Below, in pieces: positions 1-11,400 of a DNA stretch of 64,000 nt; position 1 is the first letter of the stretch; each line of letters begins with the position of its first letter. Under the pieces are notes generated by a model, which was not told the origin of the DNA, made no database searches, and saw nothing but the letters and a program-made list of their open reading frames with translations. Origin of the DNA: Pyrrhosoma nymphula (Eukaryota; Arthropoda; Insecta; Odonata; Coenagrionidae); NCBI GenBank assembly GCA_963573305.1, contig OY754339.1, positions 13,625,941-13,689,940 on the forward strand. The letters are read 5' to 3'. Made by a program: the position numbers and the translations under genes.

Positions 1-1509
1 TGTTTCTCTTCTAAGCCTGTTATTAAATTCTCGGTATTTTCTCTTGCCTAGTTCTGAGTTTAAGCTCTTCCATTTCCTTCTCTCCTCCATCTCCCTGATC
101 ATCTCCTTCGTGATCCACGGTTTTCTAATTTTAGTTGCACTCAATACGCCTACCGTACTTTCGCCGCTTCTACAATTCCATTTTTCAAACTTCCCCATTC
201 ATCTTCCACTGATCTAACGCCATGATCCTCACCCATTATCTCATCCACCTTCTCTCGATACTTCTTCTTCATTGCCCCAGTTAATGCCTCCGTATTCCAC
301 TTTCGTACCCTCCTTCCCATTCTTATCTTTTCAGTTTTACCCGACATTTCATGACTAATAAGTTGTGGTCTGTGTCTGCATCAGCTCCTGGATAAGTATG
401 CGAGTTTTTAACACTATTCCTGTATCTGTGACGTACCATTATATAATCTATCTGGAACCTATCTGTGTCTCCCGGATTCTTCCAAGTGTACCTACGTCGA
501 GGATGATGTCTGAACCATGTATTTGTAATTACTAGGTTATTTCTGCGGCAAAACTCCACAGCTTTCTCGCCCCGGTCGTTTCTTCTTCCTAGCCTGTAAT
601 CGCCCACCTCCCGCCCATCTCTTCCTTCACCCACCACCGCGTTCCAATCCCCCATTACTACCAGGTGCTTACTTCCTGGTATCCTACCAATTATTTCCTC
701 TAGCTGATCGCACACCCCATCTACCTCCTCCTATTTATGATTAGAGGTAGGCATATAAACCTGGATTATAACTGAATTCGTTGGTTATGCTTTTAGTTCC
801 ACGACTATTATCCTATCACTAACCTGTTCTGCATACACTACTTTTCTACCGAGTTTCCTATTCATTACGAATGCAACCCCACGCTGACTTTCATTCCCTC
901 CACTATAAATTACTCTATGGTCGCCACTCCAGTAATCCCCGTCATCCTTCCATCTTACTTCACCCAGACCCATGATGTCTACACCCACCCTCTCCAATTC
1001 TTGCTTTATATTCTCTAGCTTCCCCGCCCTCACCATAGTCCTAACATTCCACGTGCCTATTCTGATAGTTTCGTTCCTCTTCTTTTTCTTCTTTTCCTCT
1101 GCTGCTGCTACGTCTGAGGAAGGATTTCGTGTGATGACGACCGCAGGGGCCTTGCTCCCACCGCTGCCGGGCACGACACCCGGCCCTCTTGGCCGAGTCC
1201 CGTAGTTGCCAGGATTCATTATCAATTGAGAACTGTCCATAATTTCAAGGTTTTTGTTTTAATTGAGATAGTATTCCGTGGCCTTACTCAATAGTGTTTT
1301 TTACGTGACACCATCACTTCAGAGGCCGCCCCACTGGGGTCAGACGCCTTTTGCAGCCGCCTCACTGAGGTACAGACGCTGCGCGGACTACCATTCGTCT
1401 GTCTCCTAACCTTCGACCAATCTGGCATGGGTGACCCTACCAGGAGCAATGCTCCCGCCAGTGCAGCTCTAGGGGTCATCGGAGCACGCAAGCCCTTCAA
1501 CCACGTCAA
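1..1509 (-). mobile_element. RTE-clade non-LTR retrotransposon, 5' portion
   Basis: The minus strand reads an apurinic-like endonuclease of the RTE/BovB type (often mis-annotated as craniofacial development protein 2) and then runs off the left window edge toward the missing reverse transcriptase. Minus-strand peptide at about 150-1 (KPWITKEMIREMEERRKWKS) is the linker after the endonuclease. A GC-richer stretch at 1288-1509 is probably the 5' leader. There are only a few stops, so this is a fairly recent copy. The 5' boundary near 1509 is approximate and no target-site duplication could be defined. Confidence 0.85.
323..1240 (-). pseudogene. RTE endonuclease domain, interrupted by stops
   Basis: This reading frame encodes the target-nicking endonuclease of the retrotransposon. 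A low-complexity, Lys-rich N-terminus is followed by IGTWNVRTM and GLGEVRW (metal-binding Asn and Glu), then in the same frame VVMGDWNAVVG, IDYIMV and a terminal DTDHNLLV, matching the conserved D-x-N and (S/T)DH catalytic motifs of exonuclease-endonuclease-phosphatase enzymes. The two open segments 1240-785 and 715-323 share a frame and are separated by stops at about 782 and just upstream of 715. The endonuclease core therefore looks catalytically intact but cannot be translated through. It is transposon-derived, not a host gene. Confidence 0.85.
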
Positions 1510-4411
1510 GGTTGTAGTCCAAGAGAAGAGGGTTGGGTAATTAAGCTACAAAAAATGTGTAGCGATCTACTTCTTAAATGTCTTCTCTACCTCAGCTACT
1601 CTTTTTAGCTTTCGCAAATCTTATTTTGTTGCCGAGTAGTATTTCTCTCAGTAAACAGTGGATGCTAACTCGCTTTTTTTAGTATAAATCGTAAATTCGG
1701 ATCTTTGGATTAAAAAAATGTTTTCAAAACTCTATAAAGATTAAAACATAGCATATTTTTTCAAACTAAATCGACGTTGTGGACCAATTGGAATGGAAAG
1801 ATCCCCAGTTCGATATTCTCGCACATTTGATTTTGGTAAGATATTTCTTTTTTTTTTACTGTGGATGCTATTTCCCTTATATCCCTATCGGATCATTAAA
1901 AAAAGCGCTTCTTATGGTTTCGCCACAATCAATAGCACTTATAATTATGATTTAGGTAACTTACATATACCCATTTTAAGGGCGTACTAATTAGCCCAAA
2001 GCAAATTAAAAGTTAAGCAAAGCTAACCTAAACAATCAGCTTACCGTAGTTTCAACCGACCAAGAACAACGACCAAGATTTACAAAATGGAGAATCTGAG
2101 TCACAGGAGTCATTTTACGAAAAAAAACAACAGCGCGAGTAACTGAAAAAAAAATACAGGGAGTAGGTATTCTGAATACTCCCGTCGGTTCTTTATTTCG
2201 TGAATGCGAAATAACATACGAAACTCTCGTTATTGGGAGATTCTTCTGTATTGTTTGTTTGTCTGAAAGAAAGTTGAAATGAAAGAAATAAAATTACGCT
2301 GTACATAACATTTATTCATCAAAATCATTAGTAGAAATAGCGCCTTTAAAAACAATCGGTCGATGGTAACTAATATTTTCTGCTTTAAAATGTTAATTTT
2401 ATATTTCTTGTGTTATTAACGTCTAACTCACGTTCTCAGCTCTCCGTAGACACCTCGATGACTATAATCGATCAACTCTTTCTGGAGATACAACTGAAGT
2501 GAGCGCGTGCCGTGCCCACACAAGCCCAAATTGTGATATGTCATCTTGCAACCCCCCCCCCCCCTGCTCGCGAAAAACCATTTCCGGTAGTCTACAAAAC
2601 GGGCTATCCAGTCATAGTTTTAGAAATTCTCTAATCCTTATAGTTTTGCACACGAGGCCCTCTAAAGTACACAAATATTGGTCGCGGCAAAACCTATCAT
2701 GACACGGAGAACGAACCATAACATGTTCATTCGCGTCAAAATACAAGACAAATGCATATATAGGTATATATGAGTCGAAAGTATGGAATAGATTTCAGGG
2801 TATCGTATAAAAATAGCGACATGAAGGAAGCATGAAGTTCACCACCAACTAGGTACGCGAAAGCGTGGAAAATCACACTGATCGAAAAAAAATGTAGCCG
2901 GCGCAATTTGACTGCGCTAAGGATGTAAAATGGGGCGAGCGACTATCGTTATCGTGTTCACAATTGAGGACGTGTGGTTCGTTCGGTGATCGTTTGATGA
3001 AAAAAAGAATGGAGTAAAGGTATCGTAAATCGCATCGTAAAATAAGTATCCTCTTATTTACAAATACAGAATTATCTGTGGTACAGAATATCAAAAGCCA
3101 GTCCTCAAGGATTATTAAATATCAAGTGAAAAATCCTGTAGAATTTACAAACTGAATTACTGAAGGGTTGAATGAGTCCCACAGTATACTGTATGATAAT
3201 GAAACTGAAATCACTCATTGAATTATACACAGGTAAGCAAAAATATGACTGTGAAATGCGGAATAGTACTGATGGTACCTTCCGAAATCATAAGCATTGA
3301 TGACTAACTAATATTAGACGGTTGGTAATATCAATTTTCGTCAGGAGCTGACAGAGTAATTATCAGGAATACTCTAATTAAGATTGTCCAAAATTGAAAT
3401 GAAATTGTGAGGCAAGAAACGTGTTAATTTACCTTAAATTGATACTCCGACGAGTAACGGTAACCAAAATTGTATTCACGCTCAAATTCTACTTAAGTAG
3501 GTACCTCTTGCCGCGAGGACAAACTGTGGCGTAAAAACTCACAGCAACATTCACTGCCAGTGGGAGAATCACGTGATCGTGACTGTAGCGATGTGAAATA
3601 ATTTTGTCCGAATTTTGTTTTTCAAAAATGAAGCAGCCGATGATAATATGATGTTATTTGACGAAATGATTTTTTAAAACGGTTAAAAAGGAGTTAGTAA
3701 TTGAATAATTATTCTTTAAAGCGATATTTTTATGAGCACTTTGCTAACACTGCTTTACTGTGGGGCCAATAAGTTCTCTGTTTATCTACAAGATGAACCT
3801 AGTAGGAAAACGTTCGAAATATACCGGAGTGTTTTACGAAATATACCGCTCTGTGGTAATTCTTAACATGGCGGTTCGTTTCTGGCGGCTTTGAAATCAT
3901 TCTACCGGAAACGAACACTCAACGAAATATACCGGTATGTGGTAATTTCATCAAAAGAATAACTTTCCTAAAACGCCTCACTCGGCGAACACATGGACAT
4001 CATTTAGCATCACCTCCAATGTTAAAGAGAACATTACATTTTTAAAAGAACTAATAAACAATACGTGCAACAATTAAAGTATTGCAGAACATAATTTTCC
4101 ATTTTTCTCAGACATCGTCATCCTGATGTTGATCAAGTTTAATAGTCTTACCCGGTGTCAAACCCGAGAAACCTTCACGTATACAAATATTATTTATTAT
4201 TGGGTTAAAATTATTTTTATGGATTATTAAAGTAATTATTTACAAATCTGTTCACATTGAGGTGGGGTTAAGTGGTTTGTAATCCACTCAAAATGTAATA
4301 AAATGCAAAAATTCGGATTAAGGCATATTTGAAATTTGCGGGTAGTGATACAACTAATGCCATCTTGATTCTTAACTTCCGGTAAGTACTACGACGCCCA
4401 GTCAAGAAATA
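1510..4411. other. intergenic DNA, no gene recognised
   Basis: AT-rich DNA with no convincing ORF. Short features only: a C-run near 2551-2565 and three copies of a gaaatataccg word at about 3820-3935 around a segment reading ggcggttcgtttctggcgg. The latter may be a decayed repeat, but I could not define its ends. Confidence 0.5.
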
Positions 4412-4479
4412 CAGAGTCCTCTACATAACGGATACTCAACTACAAAGTTAGTTGAGTAGCTGCTATGTAGAGGACTCTG
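4412..4479. repeat. 68-bp hairpin upstream of fzr
   Basis: The arms cagagtcctctacata (4412-4427) and tatgtagaggactctg (4464-4479) are perfect complements. A second inner pair, tactcaact with agttgagta, extends the stem towards a loop of a few bases. It lies about 0.85 kb before the fzr start codon. It could be a small foldback remnant, or a transcribed hairpin if the leader begins further upstream. Confidence 0.7.
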
Positions 4480-5324
4480 AGTAGGGACGACGAATTGATT
4501 ATTTTCACTTCTATCATGTATATATCTGTTTTCTTTTGATGCTGTGGCAAAGGTTGTTTGTTTTGGGGTGGCGTCTAATTTTGTGATGTGTCAAAGTGAA
4601 CTCTTCAAAATTGTGTAATGGTGTAAATTCTCATTTTTGTGAGTTATTTGTGCATCTTTTGTCAGATACCTGTTGGCCATTCAAACCACCAGAGTATCAT
4701 GATTCATTATACAACATATTTGTGTTACCGTTCGTCATATCATCATTTTTGAATTCTAACTGAAGTTGAGACCTTTTTGGACGATTCATTTGTGTTGCAA
4801 CCTTATTCACCAACCACGGTGGATATTGATGCACATTTTCCAGGTGGGTGGAATCGGTGGAATGCTATAGGGAGAAAACTGCATTGTTGAGTGACGTCGA
4901 TGTTGTTGTGGTTGTTGTTATGTTTCATATTTTGCTATACTGTGTGCATAAGCCTTGAATTCCAAGCGCTTCAAGTGTTTTATTAAGCTTAATCTCTCTG
5001 TTATTGTTTCGACTGAGAAAATTCTTAATAAAAGTTGAAGTGTTTGTGATATAAATTTAGTGTTTGCAACAGCCATTTCTCCCTGTTACACTGAAACATC
5101 AGCATTATGCACTATTGGATTAGCGATTTGGGTGGAAACGCGTGAGTTTTCACCCTCGCCCGAGGGATTCTTTTTAACTGAATAAATCTTCGTAATAAAT
5201 TTTGTAATAATTATAGGCTTAAGCAGAAAACGTATAAGAATAATCTATTTCCTTAGTGCTTAATCAAGTAATTATCGCTTTCAGTCATTTGGGCTCAGCT
5301 GCACATTAAATAATAACGCTGGAA
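4480..5324 (+). promoter_or_regulatory. putative fzr promoter and 5' UTR with a leader intron
   Basis: No ORF. A consensus donor (cg|gtgagt, intron from 5142) and an acceptor (gctttcag, ending 5284) suggest a non-coding exon ending at 5141, a 143-bp leader intron, and a second exon starting at 5285 whose first ATG is at 5325. The transcription start was not identified and no clear TATA box stands out. The splice-site reading is inference and needs transcript data. Confidence 0.4.
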
Positions 5325-5417
5325 ATGATGAACTACGAGTACCAGAAGAGATTGCTTAGACAGCAGAACAGCTCCATTCCCTGTGCCAACACTTCAGTGC
5401 CCACAAATTCCGAAAAT
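5325..5417 (+). CDS. fzr: fzr coding exon 1 (residues 1-31)
   Basis: Begins ATG ATG AAC TAC GAG (MMNYEYQKRLLRQQNSS) and ends at GAA AAT before the donor gtaagg. Phase 0. The first of the two ATGs is taken as the start; the second would remove one residue. Confidence 0.9.
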
Positions 5418-8400
5418 GTAAGGGCTGAGAGCAGTTTGTTTGTTTGTAAAACAAGTGTTAATGGATTTTTTTAGATGTTAAGTTCTGTTAATCACTATTA
5501 TTAATGAGCTAAATTCAATTTCTTCTTGTTACATGTGTCATTCTTGTACGATTCCTTTGGTTTGTCCATATATGTTATCCATCGTGGTGTCTTGCCATTC
5601 TTAGCATTGTCTCTCTCGTTAATCTTCCTTGAAAATGTGTTATTTTTGGAATTCTTTACAGGCCCCCGCCGTTCCTCAGCTACTTAACATATGCTCTCCG
5701 AAGAAGGAAAGATATAGCGACCGTTTCATTCCTTTTAGAACTGGAAACAATTGGGTTACCAAATTTGCCATGATATCGGTGAGTGTAAATGTAAAATTCC
5801 TGTTTTCTCTTATAATTTTATCTATTAAGATGCCTAAACTGCCAGAAGGTTATATTTTCGATAGAATTAGCATTTAAACAATTGATGTGTTGGCGAATAA
5901 GAATTTTAAATCTTGTTTGACAGGCCCAGGAAACGGGAGGAGTTTATGATATATTACGCCTTATGTTTGAAAGGTTATGACTAAAAGTCTATTGGTGTTA
6001 TGGAATTATAAATTTCCCTCGCTACTTCATTTCATGGATGGTTAAATCCCTGATGTATCATTATCTGCCATGCAATGGTGTGATTTAATTGACCAACTCT
6101 GTGAATCCCAAATGATCACTGAGTCATTTATAAAGCTTTTTCATTGGTTTTGCCTTCTTGCCAACAGAGTTCAATCATTCTTCCCCTTATCCAATCTTAG
6201 AAAACTGCTCGTTTTTGCTGCATTTGCACTCATTTTATCTCTCTCAGCTGTCTCCCAGAATCAATCCAAGAGCAATGCTAATTATTAATGTTGCATTTAC
6301 TTTTAGGATGGCCAAAGAGGAAGTGGCCCTGCAAAGAAGGCAAGGGACAATGGTGAAGGTGGGCGAGATGGTCTAACGTACTCCTGCCTTTTAAAAAATG
6401 AACTTCTTGGTGCTGGAATTGAGGATGTGAAAGGTCAAAGTGATGAAAGGCGGGCCCTTTCTCCTACTGAGGGAAAAAATCTCTTTCAGGTACGGACTTC
6501 TGAGCATAGAAAGCCTAATTTATTTTCTTTACTTATTCCTATATCCAGAAATTCATCAAAATTTGAAATTAATTGGTGAATTTTGAATGTGATACTATGT
6601 GTGTTGCAAGCAAAATTTAAAAACTTCTTCAGAATCCCCAAATATACACGATTTGATATTTTTAACTGCTCTGCAGTTTGTACAGAATGAATTTGCTCCT
6701 TATTAGGAATACCTCCTAATATTGTTCTACTTATGTGTCTTACCTTGGCATATTCTGCAATATTGTGTTTGTTTCATGTATTTGGATGACAACTTAACTG
6801 ATTTTTAGGCAAGTGCTATTTTCAAATTTCATAACACAGTTCAGTATGAGTTAATAGTTCCCTTGTAGTGTGACTGGGTGACTAATAGCTGAGTTAAAAC
6901 TGTGTAAGTACTTACCAGTGGGGTGTGTAGTTGATAGTAGTGCTGCATTTTTTTGCGAGGAGTCGAATCTGAATCCCACTTTCACCAAATTATGAGTGTA
7001 TATATACATAAAACAAATCCATATATATAGATGCATATAACAAATCCATATATATATGCATACAACAAATCCATATCCATTTTTACGATGTCTTGTAAAT
7101 TTATAAACCTACAAGTAGCTCTTGGTTTTCCCTCAAACTCAAATCTAATTATTTCACTTTAAAAAATAAATTGAACAGCTATTTCAGTTTCACAAAGAAT
7201 TTAATAGTCATTAATTAATGAATTCTAGAGACCACTATGTGAAAACAATTATCTTATTAGTTTTTGTGTATGAATTGAAGCATTCTGTCTTTAAGAGTCT
7301 TATCTGTTTCCTTTTTTTTTTACTAAATTGCCTGGGGTACATAAAGGCTCTCTTTACAAATACAGTTACAAGAACATTCCAAAGGTGTTTTCAAATGACG
7401 TGATTTTAAACCTTTCCAAGAATATTTTTGGGTTAAGTTGCAGGCTTTTGTTGCTTCACAGGTTGAAATTGAATTTTTTTATGTGCTTCCGTTGTGCATT
7501 AGTGGCTTTAGCAGTGCTGCAAATGACAAAAATAATGACTTCATCATCTGCATTTTCCCTGAAACATTATACTGAATTTCACTTGGGGGCACTTCCAACA
7601 CAAGTGGCTCAATAGAACTGGCTTTGTTCCTCATGATTTTTAGCACAAAGGATGAATATGATATGATTAAACAACTTACAAGATATTAGATCTTAATATA
7701 TATAAATAAAAGTGATAGGGTGATTTGAGTATCTTAATTTAGTGTAAAATAGCACAATGCAGTTTCAAACTATGACTTCTATTGATATGCATTTATGTAT
7801 TGTTTGGATTTAGAATGTAAATACCTTTTTGTGAGCAGGAGACAAATATCTCACTTTTGTTTTAACATTTGACCATACAAATCTATTTCTGTCTGTTAGT
7901 GCAGTTTTTCAACTCAAACTTTACCTTATTTTTAACAATTAAATTCAAGATTAATAATTACTCCTTTGTTGATTCGAAGAAAGTATCAGGCTTAATTTTG
8001 CTGAACAGTCATGACGCAGGTCTCTGCTTAGAATGATCTTATATTTGCTGCTCAACACCACGGCATGATGGATCAACAAAATTAATTGGGCAACTTCTGC
8101 GGGGTGGAAAAAAAGATGTTTGTCAAGGTGTTCTAGGTTAGGTGTATAATTTTCTGTGGTTCAGCACCTAATTTTTATAAAACAAAAAGAATTTGATCTA
8201 CCCATGAAACACATTAATATTGGCAAACATAATATTCTGAGGGGTTCACATTGGCTTTAAAAATGCAGTGGGAGATTTTGAGGGTTATTAATTAATTAAA
8301 ATTACTCTTTTTCAGTCTGATCTCAAAGGCTTCCTTTGCCAGTCTATCCCAATAACTGTTGGAACGGGTAATAATCTTGGCACTATCCCATTTGATCCTG

Positions 8401-11400
8401 TGGTCAAGACTAATGCCGTGTTCAGCAAATTCAGTTCTCCTGAGAAATCTGGAGATTTTTCTAGAAACCATGTGCATGTACGGTAGAATAGCCCTAGCGA
8501 TCAGGATTTACAATATGGACACCATCCATAAGCCTATAGAAAAACTTCGAGACCAACTCATAAAAGTGAAGGACCGTACTGGCCTTATGACTCGTGGTGT
8601 CTATCAGATTCCTTGCAAATGTGGCCAAGTCTATGTGGGGAAGACTGGAAGAACTATTGCTATGAGGCTTAAAGAACACCAGAGACATTTCAGGCTATGT
8701 CAGCCCAAAATATCTGCTGTTGCTGAACACAGCATTAGTCTTGACCACAGAATCAAATGGGATAGCACCAAGAATTTTTGCCGTTTCAACAGTAATTGGG
8801 ACTGACTGGCAAAGGAAGCCATTGAGATCAGACTGGAAAAGTATAATTTGAATTGTTACGCTGATTTTCATCTCAGCAACTCTTGGAATGCCATTTTAAA
8901 GATAATTCGGAATAATAGCCATTTCTGTTGTCACAATTTTCAAATTTCACCCTCTGGCCAATCAGGAGTCACATCATTGTTGGATCCAGATTATAAGCTG
9001 GCCCTACTTTAATTCAATGACATTTACCCTGTAGACGATCGACGAGTTGTCCGTCGAAACATCAGTACTTTTACCAATTTAACGTGGTGGAAATTCCGAG
9101 AAGAATTTACGCGAAACTATTTGTGACTAATAACCTGTTCATATTACAGTAAGTCCTCGACTTACGCGGTTAATTCGTCCCAAAAATTTCAACGTAAGTT
9201 GAAATCCACGTAAGTCGAAACAACGTACCTATCCATTTTTTAACCATTAGCAGTGCCACTTTTACTGCGATTCAGCGACAGTTACAGAAAACACCATATT
9301 TCGAGAGGACTTTCAGTTATCATAATACGACAATTCCGAGAGTAACACATCCAATCTTTATTTCACTGGAAATTCGTCTAAAATAAGTATAATTACACAA
9401 AACTCGAATAAATTGAAAATTTGTTAAATTATCATACTCATGTGAATGCCTGTTCATAAATGGGAAAGTTCTTAAAAAATACCTACGTATTTATCTGAAA
9501 GGATTTTAATGATTTTGTGATTTCTCAAACTTGATAATTAACGATCCCAATTATTAAGTCACAATGAAAATACAAGGTCGTCTGTTTGCTGCATGAACGC
9601 GTTATTTTTTTTTTGCTGTGATGTAGAACTGGCGTCATCTATGGAGTAGATAATTAACTACACGTTGACTTACGCAGGAAGGTCAAACTACACTGAAAAA
9701 AGACGTTGATACCGTGTAAAGGCCGAATCACTCTAGCGTTCATCGGAGCGGTTAGCGGGAGCGGGTATCGGTTCGTCCAATCACATTGTGTGATGCGGTT
9801 GTTGGTGCCGCTCCACTGTACTGCCTTGTACTCCTCTCGGAGAACGTTCTGATAGAAGGCGTGAACGTTTCGAGTCCGTTTGTGAAAGGCAATTGTCACT
9901 TGAAATAGACAATGGAGAGGTTATGGCTTAATCGAAGGAATCAACGAAGGAGAAGGCTGAAGTTGGCCCTTTGCTCATAATAATTGCAGAATATTATGAC
10001 AGCCTACCCGACAACAGGATTTGGGTGCATCACTGGGTCGCTAGGCGAAAGGAATAAGGCCTTGATCACAATTTATTCAAGCATCAAACATACTTTTTCA
10101 AGATAAAACAAACCTTCATCCTTTTTCAGCCCCATATTCTGATTCACTCATGTACTATAGAAGTGAGCCAGGGGACGATTTTCGATAAAACAAAAATGCG
10201 CACAACGGCAGCAGACAATGTGGTCACGTGGTTAAATCCGAGTCCGTGATTGGCTGTGGTTGCAATTCTCGGTCGGAAAAATAGAGTCGGCTATTCTCAC
10301 ACCCAAACCCGCTCACGCCAACCGCTGCCTTCCAATTGGTTGAAGAGTTAACCGCTCCGACGAACGCTAGTGTGATTCGGCCTTAAGGCCGGTGGCAGGC
10401 TTACGTTTTCTTCCCGTTTCTGTCTCCGCGGCAGCTAATAAAAGGTCAAACACATAGATTCTTATGGAGCCGGCTAGGCTTGCGACCAGCGACATATTTG
10501 AAAGTCCTGCATGTCGTGTTTGTGGCCCGATACGACAAATAGCCAATGTACGCTCCCAATACCGAGGACTGGCAGACTAGTCACTGCTTATCGCGCCGTG
10601 ATTGCGTGCTTGACAATGAGTCGCGGGTCGTCACCCGGTGGTCGCAGCAACAGAAATGCCGAGAAAATGCAAGCATGTCATCGACCTAACTAAACATCCG
10701 TGTAACTCGGATCCGCGTAAGTCGAGGACTTACTGTATTGAGGCCATGAATATTTTCACGCAAATTATCAACACCTATGTAGTAAAATGATATGGAGATT
10801 ATAAATTCCGAGGTGAGATTTCAAATGATAAAGAGTTTATTGAAATGTAGTGTGATACAACCTACTCACGTTTTTCTATTGCCTGTGTACTTTGATACAC
10901 CGTTTATTTAATACATACCTTTTTATTTAATTCTTTGCCAGGATAACTCAGTGAAATAAAGCATGAGGCTTATTTTAAACATAAATTACCCTTTACTTTA
11001 TAAAATGAATCGTGTAATATTAAATTTTACAATAATTACATGTATTTAATATATGAAACATGTATCTCAGTTAGATCTCTTTTCACAAAATGAAGTGGGC
11101 ATGAAAGCTTAGTGATTATAGTTCCTTTTAAAGTCACTTTTCCTTTTGCCCACTCTTTCTTCATCAATCAGCTTAACACTTTAAATCAACACAACACAAA
11201 GTATATATACATAGTTACGACACATGTGGGCTGCCTTCCCTCGGATGGCTTCTTGTGTCCTACACGACCCAGTGGCATCGATGGGCTCCTGCTATTTCCT
11301 GGTTGAGCAGCCAGGTAGTCTCGCCTCTCTTAAACCGCTGTCCAGATTAATTGGTTATCGGGATGCACCCTCGTGAATTTCTTCTAATTCTTAACGTGAA

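Noticed and set aside
5629..5877. Frames extending past fzr exon 2 (and similar read-throughs at other exons)
   Set aside because: Peptide similarity to Cdh1 stops exactly at consensus donor sites, so the extensions are intron.
8359..8500. Upstream extension of the Penelope plus-strand frame
   Set aside because: That stretch is the complement of the inverted minus-strand copy, so it is not the true N-terminus of the GIY-YIG segment.
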